From the NCBI GenBank assembly GCA_033064195.1, contig JARBJD010000544.1, positions 1-35,083 on the forward strand: a stretch of 35,083 bases of DNA. Reading direction: 5' to 3'. The DNA is from Blattamonas nauphoetae. Its lineage: Eukaryota; Preaxostyla; Oxymonadida. Position numbers and translations under genes: made by a program. Shown here piece by piece: positions 1 to 11,064 of this stretch; position 1 is the first letter of the stretch; each line of letters opens with the position of its first letter. The notes under the pieces were generated by a model. The model was not told the origin of the DNA, searched no databases, and saw only the letters and a program-made list of their open reading frames with translations.

Positions 1-1280
1 TCCACAGATCTGTTTCGCCGATGATGTTTACAAGAATCAGACCTTTCCAGATCTGTCTGCGGTTAACGGGAAAGAGAACGAGATGCCCGTCAGAGAGACT
101 ACTGGATGAAATTCAATCAAGTCAAGCGGCAGCTCCATCATCCTCATTCTAACCATCCGCTGTCTGCGTGACAGAGTGGACAGTTGATGAGGACAAAGTC
201 ATGGAAACATCGTCGAGACCGAAAATGATTCTTCCGAAGTTAGAGCTCCGCCCACCAACGCTGTCGAAATGAGTCGGGCTGGGGTAGAGTGGTAGGCAGA
301 GGCCAATGAGGAACATCTCAACCGATCAGAGCTTCAATTTGTTAGAGAGGACATAGAGAAGAACACGGCGCCGCTTCATGATAGTATTTCTCCGGAAATC
401 ATGCTATTCCGATGTGCAGGCAACAAACGAGCAATTGCGGACTTGAACTTCCGGATCGAGTTGATCTCGATCTGTTGGCTTCGAGCAGCTGCGCAGTGAA
501 TTGACATTGTGAGAGGCAGGCTTATGTCCATCGCTCCGGCTTTTGGTTTTAGGTAGAATGGGAATTTCTGAGATTTGCGACAATCCCTAACTGCGGTGCT
601 TTCTTGTAATTCGCCGGAGTGGAACTGAGCTTGCCAGGAAGCGAGCGACAGCGTCAAAGTAGCCATCGTTGAGAGAAAGCGTGTGAAGGTAATCTGAGTG
701 TATGTACATGGACGGCGACATGGAATGGTGGAAATCACAATTGTTTAAAGAGGGCTGGATGGGCGAGACGGGCGGGTTGAAGTGGACGAGGATGGGCGAG
801 TGACAGACGGCGAGGGTGACGCCACAGCATCAATCGAAACGAGCGGGTGCAGTCTCAGCCGAGGGAGGATCTTCGCGTATGGCGTGTGGGTGTACTCAAA
901 TCGGAGAGTGTCGAGAGCGTTGGATGTGATCCTGATGACAGAATCTCGTTCAGCTCATTCAGTCGGACTGAGGGCGCCTGGTCACGGGACAGGTTCGGTT
1001 GATGTTTCGGCATTTTCTGACACATCTGCTCTGATAGGAATTCTGGAGCAGCTAAGTAGTTCGTAGAGAGTACAGAACGTGGAGAGGGGCGGCGATCGGT
1101 GGAGGTTGGAGACTGATGGGAGGTAGTGTAGTGACTCGCGTGAGATCCTGGAGGGTTGGTTGCGAAGACGACGATGCTGGGACAGGAGCAAGACGTGGGT
1201 ATTTGTAGCGGGTGCAATGATTGGGGTGCGCTGTTTTCGACTTGTGAGTGTGTAACGTCATCAAAAGCAGTGAAGGAGAT
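1..1280. other. Unique left flank, no confident gene
   Basis: This stretch is not part of the tandem array and shows no repeat shared with the rest of the window. Several short open frames exist on both strands (plus 296-499 and 782-1066; minus 376-738 and 855-1325), but none has a recognisable domain. The longest minus frame (855-1325) has a true ATG but is dominated by Ser, Pro and Thr and begins inside the neighbouring inverted-repeat element, which argues against an intact gene. Spliced exons cannot be excluded by eye. Confidence 0.6.
296..499 (+). other. Open stretch, possible exon or gene remnant
   Basis: The plus strand is open for 67 codons between a TAG at 293-295 and a TGA at 497-499, with no ATG near its start. 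The translation opens with a charged, helix-like segment (AEANEEHLNRSELQFVREDI) and continues with a mixed, protein-like composition. The same frame is also open for roughly 30 codons upstream of the TAG. This could be a piece of an exon or a decayed gene; I recognise no family, and chance is a real alternative. Confidence 0.2.
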
Positions 1281-1304
1281 GGGTGATTCTAAATGAATTG
1301 TTAC
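1281..1304 (+). repeat. Left terminal inverted repeat
   Basis: This is the left 24-bp end of the candidate transposon. It pairs with the reverse complement of 2108-2131 with a single mismatch, at base 18. AGAT precedes it directly. Confidence 0.75.
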
Positions 1305-2107
1305 CCGCGTATTTTCTTCTGTCATATGAGCAGAAACTCAATACAATTTTCAGAGCGCTCATATTCTCCTTCATTCGACATGATTAAGGTGTTTTCCATT
1401 TTCTGACTCTTCATCCAATCTTTTCCGTCTGATTTCTTCTTTCAGCGATCCTTCTTCGCTCAAACTAACACGTTCCCCAAAATTGTGCAAGTACCTCGTT
1501 CTAACACATCATTTGAAGCTGACCTCCATCGTTTGAACAGTGTATATATTCTCATCTTCGCTTTCCAAGTCCGTTTTATTTCAACTCAGATCTATCAATG
1601 ACACTTGACATCTCTATGTTTTATTGTGATTTCGAGTTTTTCATCTCTTTTCCTTCAGCTGTATCATTCAGATCTGGTAGTCTCGTTCTTCTCTTCTCAC
1701 AGTGAACTTGCGTTTTCTGATCTGCCTCCCTCCTCTGTAGCAAACCATTAAAAGTGTCGTTCCTTCATTTCCACGTCACAAACACGCCATTCTGACACAC
1801 ACCAGAAATTTCATAGAGATCTTTTATGTTTGAAGTGAGATATCCAAAATAAGCTTTTCACGGTTTTGGATGATATATGTTTTCAATTCGCATTTCTCTC
1901 ACAAATCCGTTTTTATGTCGTTTACCACCACCTCTTTGATTTCTGAAACGTTGTGAAGAAAAAAGTGATAAAATGTCCAGATCCTATAAGAGCTCAATCG
2001 AACGCGATCAAAGCAAAATCTACAAAATTTAGCACTTTTCAGTCCTGAAAGCAGATCCTGAATGCAAATTGTGCAATTTTAATTTTTGTAACGCACCATA
2101 GTGTAAA

Positions 2108-2131
2108 GTAACATTTCATTTAGAATCACCC
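2108..2131 (-). repeat. Right terminal inverted repeat
   Basis: This is the right 24-bp end of the candidate transposon, the inverted partner of 1281-1304. AGAT follows directly at 2132-2135. On the minus strand its first bases create the TGA that ends the flanking open frame. Confidence 0.75.
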
Positions 2132-2414
2132 AGATGTTGATTGGGATTTTCCAGGTGTGGTGAATGTTGGAGGTCGAATAGCGAGTGAAGTCGCGAAGAC
2201 GGGCTCGCCGTAATCATGATTGGTTTTGTTCAGATTTCTACGGATTCTTGACCGGAATTGGCTCTCCATGTCAAAGGCCCATTCTAGCGACCATACTTGC
2301 ATATTCCAACAAAAGCGAGCATGGTGAAGCCACCAAATGACAGTCCTCCTTTGGACACACAGAACTGCATTTGGGTGATTATTTTCAAATGTTGCTGGCG
2401 TCATATTTTTGTGT
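2132..2414. other. Unique spacer between transposon and array
   Basis: The stretch belongs to neither repeat. Its only notable content is the right part of the minus-strand open frame described at 1052-2461. No RNA gene, terminator or promoter is evident. Confidence 0.6.
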
Positions 2415-3602
2415 AGATGGGATAATTCATCCATTCTCATTGTCTGCATATACCCCTTCAATCAACACACTGAAGGTTTTGTACGTTCATTTACCGATTC
2501 ATCCACTCTTTTCGATTTCTGCGGGGAGATATCTTCGGAAATTCTTGAACATTCTCGTCTCGTTCGTCGTAATCATGTCGAACAGATCCTGTGAGGCTGA
2601 ACCAAGGAAAGGGTCAATGCAGACTGCTCCTTCAGACAAGATGAATCGACGAATTATCCCATCTGCGTAGTCAACCCAGACGTCTCACATAGACTGGGCT
2701 TGTCTCACCTCCATTATCGATGATTGGAACATCAACAATTCGTTGGCGTGTTCGTTGAACATAGTTCAGATGTCAATATTCGTCTTGTTGAACGGTTTTG
2801 AGGTCTTTCTGTTCGGGCGGTTAGTTGATGCTTTTTCCCGTTCAAATGGTGTGTAGATCACATTCAGAGGGCAGATGCGTCCGCCTTCTTCGGCCAATTC
2901 ACAGGAAATTGTTCACTGGAGTCGTTTCATCGCATCTGCACCCATGAACTTGTATTTCATTTATCCAGTCCTGCTCTTCTTTAGCAGACTCTCGGTATTC
3001 CCATATCGGGGAGGATAGATCGGGAAAACGATGAAGCAATTCTCGTTGTCGAGTCCGTATTTGTCCCAATCATTTCGAGATGTAGTTTTCACGAGTCACT
3101 AGTATTGATTGCTTTGTGGATTTCCTTCCTAAACTCCTTGAATGTCACGTTGATAGGACTTCAATTTTACGCTGCACTGGTGTTTGGCAAGGGGACTTCA
3201 ATTGGCCCTGAACCAATGCTGGTATCGACAGGACTTGAATTTGAAACTGTCCGAGGTGGTTTATGGTATAGGAAATCCTGATGCGACGGGCAGGATGTGA
3301 ATCTTCCTCGAGGATACCTGTTTGGATAGTTTATCTGCACAAATGTCGTTAGGTTGGATTTCCTATACAATCAATCGCCATGGACAGTTTCAAGTTCAAG
3401 TCCCATCGAACCCTGCATTAGTTCAGGACCAAATTGAAATCCATCCTGACCCGACACTCGGGTAGCATCAAATATGAACTCGACAACCAGAACAGATCAC
3501 TCAACAGGCAGTTTCAGGACGACCCTCAACCTAGACCACAGGCTCTAATCGACAAGTATGACTCCCGCAAACAAATGAATTGGATAGAAAACGTTCAAGT
3601 TC
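2415..3602. repeat. Degraded left-edge copy of the unit
   Basis: Homology begins at AGATGGGATAATTCAT (2415-2430). It is poor to about 2560, then improves, but many small indels and substitutions absent from interior copies remain, notably around 2590-2620, 2815-2835 and 3080-3120. Block B here is only about 486 bp. This is the expected pattern of an array boundary that no longer exchanges with the core. Confidence 0.85.
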
Positions 3603-4841
3603 ATGGCTGCAGATGGGATAATTCATCGATTCATCTCGTCTGAAGAGGCAATCAGCATTGACACTCCAGTTCCTCAAGCTATCTACGACGAAGGCAGTTT
3701 GTCGATCTCCTCATATCGGGAGGATATATTGGGAAAACGATGAAGCAATTCTCGTTCGTTGCGTCCGTAATCATGTCGAAGAGATCCTGTGGCCGAGGCT
3801 GAGGGTAGGCCCGAGGAACTGGAGGGTCAATGCAGACTGCTCCTTCAGACAAGATGAATCGACGAATTATCCCATCTGCGTAGTCAACCCAGACGTCTCT
3901 CATAGACTGGGCTTGTCTCACCTCCATTATCGATGATTGGAACATCAACAATTCGTTGGCGTGTTCGTTGAACATAGTTCAGGATGTCAATATTCGTCTT
4001 GTTGAACGGTTTTGAGGTCTTTCGAGTTCGGGCGGTTATTGATGCTTTTCCCGTTCAAATGGTGTAGATCACATTCAGAGGGCAGATGCGTCCGCCTTCT
4101 TTCGGCCAATTCACAAGGAAATTGTTCACTGGAGTCGTTTCATCGCATCTGCACCCATGAACTTGTACTTCATTTATCCAGTCCTGCTCTTCTTTAGCAG
4201 ACTCTCGGTATTCCCATATCGGGGAGGATAGATCGGGAAAACGATGAAGCAATTCTCGTTGTCGAGTCCGTATTTGTCCCAATCATTTCGAGAGTGTAGT
4301 TTTCACGAGTTCAAATCTCTCTTCGCGAGGGATAGTATTGATTGCTTTGTGGATTTCCTCCTTCAACTCCTTGAATGTCACGTTAGATAGGACTTCAATT
4401 TTACGCTGCACTGGTGTCTGGCCAGGGGACTTCAATTTGGCCCTGAACCAATGCTGGTATCGACAGGACTTGAATTTGAAACTGTCCGAGGTGGTTTATG
4501 GTATAGGAAATCCTGATGCGACGGGCAGGATGTGAATCTTCCTCGAGGATACCTGTTTGGATAGTTTATCTGCACAAATGTCGCGTTAGGTTGGATTTCC
4601 TATACAATCAATCGCCATGGACAGTTTCAAGTTCAAGTCCCATCGAACCCTGCATTAGTTCAGGACCAAATTGAAATCCATCCTGACCCGACACTCGGGT
4701 AGCATCAAATATGAACTCGACAACCAGAACAGATCACTCAACAGGCAGTTTCCTCAGGACGACCCTCAACCTAGACCACAGGCTCTAATCGACAAGATGA
4801 CTCCCGCAAACAAATGAATTGGATAGAAAACGTTCAAGTTC
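3603..4841. repeat. Array unit 1 (1239 bp)
   Basis: Single B block, about 504 bp. It carries private small deletions near 3718, 3900 and 4060 compared with interior copies. G-tract of 4 after TCTGGCCA (class I). It has the longer form of the 3-bp indel near 4750. Confidence 0.95.
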
Positions 4842-4950
4842 ATGGCTGCAGATGGGATAATTCATCGATTCATCTCGTCTGAAGAGGCAATCAGCATTGA
4901 CACTCCAGTTCCTCAAGCTATCTACGACGAAGGCAGTTTGTCGATCTCCT

Positions 4951-5506
4951 CATATCGGGGAGGATATATTGGGAAAACGATGAAGCAATTCTCGTTCGTT
5001 GCGTCCGTAATCATGTCGAAGAGATCCTGTGGCCGAGGCTGAGGGTAGGCCCGAGGAACTGGAGGGTCAATGCAGACTGCTCCTTCAGACAAGATGAATC
5101 GACGAATTATCCCATCTGCGTAGTCAACCCAGACGTCTCTCACATAGACTGGGCTTGTCTCACCTCCATTATCGATGATTGGAACATCAACAATTCGTTG
5201 GCGTGTTCGTTGAACATAGTTCAGGATGTCAATATTCGTCTTGTTGAACGGTTTTGAGGTCTTTCGAGTTCGGGCGGTTATTGATGCTTTTCCCGTTCAA
5301 ATGGTGTGTAGATCACATTCAGAGGGCAGATGCGTCCGCCTTCTTTCGGCCAATTCACAAGGAAATTGTTCACTGGAGTCGTTTCATCGCATCTGCACCC
5401 ATGAACTTGTACTTCATTTATCCAGTCCTGCTCTTCTTTAGCAGACTCTCGGTATTCCCATCTCGGGGAGGATAGATCGGGAAAACGATGAAGCAATTCT
5501 CGTTGT
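4951..5506 (+). repeat. Direct repeat bounding block B (reference unit)
   Basis: About 48 bp at 4951-4998 recurs at about 5459-5506 with only a few differences (GGATATATTGGG versus GGATAGATCGGG). On the minus strand both encode ENCFIVFPIYPP. The same pair occurs in every unit and supplies the homology for gain or loss of B. Confidence 0.9.
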
Positions 5507-5668
5507 CGAGTCCGTATTTGTCCCAATCATTTCGAGAGTGTAGTTTTCACGAGTTCAAATCTCTTCGCGAGGGATAGTATTGATTGCTTTGTGGATTTCC
5601 TCCTTCAACTCCTTGAATGTCACGTTAGATAGGACTTCAATTTTACGCTGCACTGGTGTCTGGCCAGG

Positions 5669-5921
5669 GGACTTCAATTTGGCCCTGAACCAATGCTGGT
5701 ATCGACAGGACTTGAATTTGAAACTGTCCGAGGTGGTTTATGGTATAGGAAATCCTGATGCGACGGGCAGGATGTGAATCTTCCTCGAGGATACCTGTTT
5801 GGATAGTTTATCTGCACAAATGTCGCGTTAGGTTGGATTTCCTATACAATCAATCGCCATGGACAGTTTCAAGTTCAAGTCCCATCGAACCCTGCATTAG
5901 TTCAGGACCAAATTGAAATCC
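5669..5921. repeat. Imperfect inverted repeat within the unit (reference unit)
   Basis: The arms at 5669-5755 and 5835-5921 match in opposite orientation at about 72 of 87 positions by eye, around a loop of about 79 bp. Read outward, each arm encodes a related peptide: minus GQFQIQVLSIPALVQGQIEV and plus GQFQVQVPSNPALVQDQIEI. Differences include third-position changes, so this is an old inverted duplication of one sequence. It recurs at the same offset in every full unit. Confidence 0.85.
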
Positions 5922-6080
5922 ATCCTGACCCGACACTCGGGTAGCATCAAATATGAACTCGACAACCAGAACAGATCACTCAACAGGCAGTTTCAGGACG
6001 ACCCTCAACCTAGACCACAGGCTCTAATCGACAAGATGACTCCCGCAAACAAATGAATTGGATAGAAAACGTTCAAGTTC

Positions 6081-7325
6081 ATGGCTGCAGATGGGATAAT
6101 TCATCGATTCATCTCGTCTGAAGAGGCAATCAGCATTGACACTCCAGTTCCTCAAGCTATCTACGACGAAGGCAGTTTGTCGATCTCCTCATATCGGGGA
6201 GGATATATTGGGAAAACGATGAAGCAATTCTCGTTCGTTGCGTCCGTAATCATGTCGAAGAGATCCTGTGGCCGAGGCTGAGGGTAGGCCCGAGGAACTG
6301 GAGGGTCAATGCAGACTGCTCCTTCAGACAAGATGAATCGACGAATTATCCCATCTGCGTAGTCAACCCAGACGTCTCTCACATAGACTGGGCTTGTCTC
6401 ACCTCCATTATCGATGATTGGAACATCAACAATTCGTTGGCGTGTTCGTTGAACATAGTTCAGGATGTCAATATTCGTCTTGTTGAACGGTTTTGAGGTC
6501 TTTCGAGTTCGGGCGGTTATTGATGCTTTTCCCGTTCAAATGGTGTGTAGATCACATTCAGAGGGCAGATGCGTCCGCCTTCTTTCGGCCAATTCACAAG
6601 GAAATTGTTCACTGGAGTCGTTTCATCGCATCTGCACCCATGAACTTGTACTTCATTTATCCAGTCCTGCTCTTCTTTAGCAGACTCTCGGTATTCCCAT
6701 ATCGGGGAGGATAGATCGGGAAAACGATGAAGCAATTCTCGTTGTCGAGTCCGTATTTGTCCCAATCATTTCGAGAGAGTGTAGTTTCACGAGTTCAAAT
6801 CTCTCTTCGCGAGGGATAGTATTGATTGCTTTGTGGATTTCCTCCTTCAACTCCTTGAATGTCACGTTAGATAGGACTTCAATTTTACGCTGCACTGGTG
6901 TCTGGCCAGGGGACTTCAATTTGGCCCTGAACCAATGCTGGTATCGACAGGACTTGAATTTGAAACTGTCCGAGGTGGTTTATGGTATAGGAAATCCTGA
7001 TGCGACGGGCAGGATGTGAATCTTCCTCGAGGATACCTGTTTGGATAGTTTATCTGCACAAATGTCGCGTTAGGTTGGATTTCCTATACAATCAATCGCC
7101 ATGGACAGTTTCAAGTTCAAGTCCCATCGAACCCTGCATTAGTTCAGGACCAAATTGAAATCCATCCTGACCCGACACTCGGGTAGCATCAAATATGAAC
7201 TCGACAACCAGAACAGATCACTCAACAGGCAGTTTCCTCAGGACGACCCTCAACCTAGACCACAGGCTCTAATCGACAAGATGACTCCCGCAAACAAATG
7301 AATTGGATAGAAAACGTTCAAGTTC
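6081..7325. repeat. Array unit 3 (1245 bp)
   Basis: Single B block, class I, long form of the 3-bp indel near 7233. It is the first unit with the extended GAGAGAGTG run (near 6775), a feature of the array interior. Confidence 0.97.
6087..6358. repeat. Second imperfect inverted repeat at the unit head
   Basis: The arms at 6087-6152 and 6293-6358 are both 66 bp and match inverted at about 59 positions, with a 140-bp spacer. Plus encodes ADGIIHRFISSEEA and minus encodes ADGIIRRFILSEGA. A further shorter inverted match links plus 6002-6040 (PQPRPQALIDKM) with minus 6245-6283 (PQPRPQDLFDMI), and plus 6053-6093 matches the complement of 6629-6668 (VQVHGC). The order of matches differs between strands, so the copy was rearranged after inversion. 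Confidence 0.85.
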
Positions 7326-8568
7326 ATGGCTGCAGATGGGATAATTCATCGATTCATCTCGTCTGAAGAGGCAATCAGCATTGACACTCCAGTTCCTCAA
7401 GCTATCTACGACGAAGGCAGTTTGTCGATCTCCTCATATCGGGGAGGATATATTGGGAAAACGATGAAGCAATTCTCGTTCGTTGCGTCCGTAATCATGT
7501 CGAAGAGATCCTGTGGCCGAGGCTGAGGGTAGGCCCGAGGAACTGGAGGGTCAATGCAGACTGCTCCTTCAGACAAGATGAATCGACGAATTATCCCATC
7601 TGCGTAGTCAACCCAGACGTCTCTCACATAGACTGGGCTTGTCTCACCTCCATTATCGATGATTGGAACATCAACAATTCGTTGGCGTGTTCGTTGAACA
7701 TAGTTCAGGATGTCAATATTCGTCTTGTTGAACGGTTTTGAGGTCTTTCGAGTTCGGGCGGTTATTGATGCTTTTCCCGTTCAAATGGTGTGTAGATCAC
7801 ATTCAGAGGGCAGATGCGTCCGCCTTCTTTCGGCCAATTCACAAGGAAATTGTTCACTGGAGTCGTTTCATCGCATCTGCACCCATGAACTTGTACTTCA
7901 TTTATCCAGTCCTGCTCTTCTTTAGCAGACTCTCGGTATTCCCATATCGGGGAGGATAGATCGGGAAAACGATGAAGCAATTCTCGTTGTCGAGTCCGTA
8001 TTTGTCCCAATCATTTCGAGAGAGTGTAGTTTTCACGAGTTCAAATCTCTCTTCGCGAGGGATAGTATTGATTGCTTTGTGGATTTCCTCCTTCAACTCC
8101 TTGAATGTCACGTTAGATAGGACTTCAATTTTACGCTGCACTGGTGTCTGGCCAGGGGACTTCAATTTGGCCCTGAACCAATGCTGGTATCGACAGGACT
8201 TGAATTTGAAACTGTCCGAGGTGGTTTATGGTATAGGAAATCCTGATGCGACGGGCAGGATGTGAATCTTCCTCGAGGATACCTGTTTGGATAGTTTATC
8301 TGCACAAATGTCGCGTTAGGTTGGATTTCCTATACAATCAATCGCCATGGACAGTTTCAAGTTCAAGTCCCATCGAACCCTGCATTAGTTCAGGACCAAA
8401 TTGAAATCCATCCTGACCCGACACTCGGGTAGCATCAAATATGAACTCGACAACCAGAACAGATCACTCAACAGGCAGTTTCAGGACGACCCTCAACCTA
8501 GACCACAGGCTCTAATCGACAAGATGACTCCCGCAAACAAATGAATTGGATAGAAAACGTTCAAGTTC
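7326..8568. repeat. Array unit 4 (1243 bp)
   Basis: Single B block, class I, short form of the 3-bp indel near 8475, so the short form alternates through the left-edge copy, unit 2 and unit 4. Confidence 0.97.
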
Positions 8569-9815
8569 ATGGCTGCAGATGGGATAATTCATCGATTCAT
8601 CTCGTCTGAAGAGGCAATCAGCATTGACACTCCAGTTCCTCAAGCTATCTACGACGAAGGCAGTTTGTCGATCTCCTCATATCGGGGAGGATATATTGGG
8701 AAAACGATGAAGCAATTCTCGTTCGTTGCGTCCGTAATCATGTCGAAGAGATCCTGTGGCCGAGGCTGAGGGTAGGCCCGAGGAACTGGAGGGTCAATGC
8801 AGACTGCTCCTTCAGACAAGATGAATCGACGAATTATCCCATCTGCGTAGTCAACCCAGACGTCTCTCACATAGACTGGGCTTGTCTCACCTCCATTATC
8901 GATGATTGGAACATCAACAATTCGTTGGCGTGTTCGTTGAACATAGTTCAGGATGTCAATATTCGTCTTGTTGAACGGTTTTGAGGTCTTTCGAGTTCGG
9001 GCGGTTATTGATGCTTTTCCCGTTCAAATGGTGTGTAGATCACATTCAGAGGGCAGATGCGTCCGCCTTCTTTCGGCCAATTCACAAGGAAATTGTTCAC
9101 TGGAGTCGTTTCATCGCATCTGCACCCATGAACTTGTACTTCATTTATCCAGTCCTGCTCTTCTTTTAGCAGACTCTCGGTATTCCCATATCGGGGAGGA
9201 TAGATCGGGAAAACGATGAAGCAATTCTCGTTGTCGAGTCCGTATTTGTCCCAATCATTTCGAGAGAGTGTAGTTTTCACGAGTTCAAATCTCTCTTCGC
9301 GAGGGATAGTATTGATTGCTTTGTGGATTTCCTCCTTCAACTCCTTGAATGTCACGTTAGATAGGACTTCAATTTTACGCTGCACTGGTGTCTGGCCAGG
9401 GGACTTCAATTTGGCCCTGAACCAATGCTGGTATCGACAGGACTTGAATTTGAAACTGTCCGAGGTGGTTTATGGTATAGGAAATCCTGATGCGACGGGC
9501 AGGATGTGAATCTTCCTCGAGGATACCTGTTTGGATAGTTTATCTGCACAAATGTCGCGTTAGGTTGGATTTCCTATACAATCAATCGCCATGGACAGTT
9601 TCAAGTTCAAGTCCCATCGAACCCTGCATTAGTTCAGGACCAAATTGAAATCCATCCTGACCCGACACTCGGGTAGCATCAAATATGAACTCGACAACCA
9701 GAACAGATCACTCAACAGGCAGTTTCCTCAGGACGACCCTCAACCTAGACCACAGGCTCTAATCGACAAGATGACTCCCGCAAACAAATGAATTGGATAG
9801 AAAACGTTCAAGTTC
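8569..9815. repeat. Array unit 5 (1247 bp)
   Basis: Single B block, class I, long indel form. From here on the T-run near the right end of B is four bases instead of three, and a minus-strand frame of 134 codons is open (9005-9409). Confidence 0.97.
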
Positions 9816-11064
9816 ATGGCTGCAGATGGGATAATTCATCGATTCATCTCGTCTGAAGAGGCAATCAGCATTGACACTCCAGTTCCTCAAGCTATCTACG
9901 ACGAAGGCAGTTTGTCGATCTCCTCATATCGGGGAGGATATATTGGGAAAACGATGAAGCAATTCTCGTTCGTTGCGTCCGTAATCATGTCGAAGAGATC
10001 CTGTGGCCGAGGCTGAGGGTAGGCCCGAGGAACTGGAGGGTCAATGCAGACTGCTCCTTCAGACAAGATGAATCGACGAATTATCCCATCTGCGTAGTCA
10101 ACCCAGACGTCTCTCACATAGACTGGGCTTGTCTCACCTCCATTATCGATGATTGGAACATCAACAATTCGTTGGCGTGTTCGTTGAACATAGTTCAGGA
10201 TGTCAATATTCGTCTTGTTGAACGGTTTTGAGGTCTTTCGAGTTCGGGCGGTTATTGATGCTTTTCCCGTTCAAATGGTGTGTAGATCACATTCAGAGGG
10301 CAGATGCGTCCGCCTTCTTTCGGCCAATTCACAAGGAAATTGTTCACTGGAGTCGTTTCATCGCATCTGCACCCATGAACTTGTACTTCATTTATCCAGT
10401 CCTGCTCTTCTTTTAGCAGACTCTCGGTATTCCCATATCGGGGAGGATAGATCGGGAAAACGATGAAGCAATTCTCGTTGTCGAGTCCGTATTTGTCCCA
10501 ATCATTTCGAGAGAGTGTAGTTTTCACGAGTTCAAATCTCTCTTCGCGAGGGATAGTATTGATTGCTTTGTGGATTTCCTCCTTCAACTCCTTGAATGTC
10601 ACGTTAGATAGGACTTCAATTTTACGCTGCACTGGTGTCTGGCCAGGGGGGACTTCAATTTGGCCCTGAACCAATGCTGGTATCGACAGGACTTGAATTT
10701 GAAACTGTCCGAGGTGGTTTATGGTATAGGAAATCCTGATGCGACGGGCAGGATGTGAATCTTCCTCGAGGATACCTGTTTGGATAGTTTATCTGCACAA
10801 ATGTCGCGTTAGGTTGGATTTCCTATACAATCAATCGCCATGGACAGTTTCAAGTTCAAGTCCCATCGAACCCTGCATTAGTTCAGGACCAAATTGAAAT
10901 CCATCCTGACCCGACACTCGGGTAGCATCAAATATGAACTCGACAACCAGAACAGATCACTCAACAGGCAGTTTCCTCAGGACGACCCTCAACCTAGACC
11001 ACAGGCTCTAATCGACAAGATGACTCCCGCAAACAAATGAATTGGATAGAAAACGTTCAAGTTC
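9816..11064. repeat. Array unit 6 (1249 bp)
   Basis: Single B block. The G-tract near 10645 is six bases, longer than in its neighbours. Otherwise like unit 5. Confidence 0.97.

Larger units (their letters stand above)
1281..2131. mobile_element. Candidate non-autonomous DNA transposon with terminal inverted repeats
   Basis: The element is 851 bp and begins and ends with 24-bp inverted repeats (1281-1304 and 2108-2131) matching at 23 of 24 positions. AGAT lies immediately outside each end (1277-1280 and 2132-2135), consistent with a 4-bp target duplication. The ends begin GGGTGATTCTAAATGA. The interior is T-rich with no open frame long enough for a transposase, so it would depend on proteins supplied elsewhere. 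The inverted repeat could be extended by one T/A pair outward, which would shorten the duplication, so target-site length is not certain. I cannot assign it to a named superfamily. Confidence 0.65.
1052..2461 (-). pseudogene. Minus-strand open frame split by the TIR element
   Basis: A minus-strand frame runs from 2461 down to the right end of the inverted-repeat element, where the element supplies the stop codon at 2126-2128. Its first ATG is at 2447-2449. On the other side of the element the frame continues from 1276 down to a stop at 1052. The element plus one copy of its AGAT duplication is 855 bp, a multiple of three, so the two parts share one frame and together span about 184 codons. 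The right part is Trp- and Arg-rich (VIWWLHHARFCWNMQVW); the left part is Ser/Pro-rich. The 5' end overlaps the degraded edge of the tandem array. This is seen directly as open frame; that it was a host gene interrupted by a transposon is inference. No domain is recognised. Confidence 0.3.
4842..6080. repeat. Array unit 2 (1239 bp)
   Basis: Single B block (4959-5466, 508 bp), class I. It has the shorter 3-bp indel form near 5990, a private substitution near 5462 and a 2-bp loss in the CT run near 5560. It serves as the reference unit for the inverted-repeat descriptions. Confidence 0.97.

Noticed and set aside
376-738. Minus-strand frame of 120 codons with a hydrophobic segment near its start
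   Set aside because: It starts at GTG, has no recognisable domain, and overlaps another open stretch on the plus strand. Chance is the simplest explanation.
855-1325. 156-codon minus-strand frame with a true ATG
   Set aside because: It starts inside the candidate transposon, is low-complexity Ser/Pro/Thr-rich, and overlaps the other minus frame that better fits the insertion site. It is kept only as a note.
1340-1660. Several TTTCAG-like sites that resemble nematode splice acceptors
   Set aside because: They occur in T-rich DNA where such words are frequent, and no coding exon follows them.
4842-5042. Plus-strand 66-codon frame starting ATGGCTGCAGAT, repeated in nearly every unit
   Set aside because: It is short, it lies mostly opposite the longer minus frame, and its conservation is explained by array homogeneity. 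Its similarity to the minus-strand peptide is reported as an inverted duplication rather than as a gene.
5872-5882. AGTTCAAGTCC in each unit matches the RNA polymerase III B-box consensus
   Set aside because: I could not find a convincing A-box at a suitable distance upstream, a terminating T-run, or a tRNA-like fold. An 11-base match in a repeated unit is weak evidence alone.
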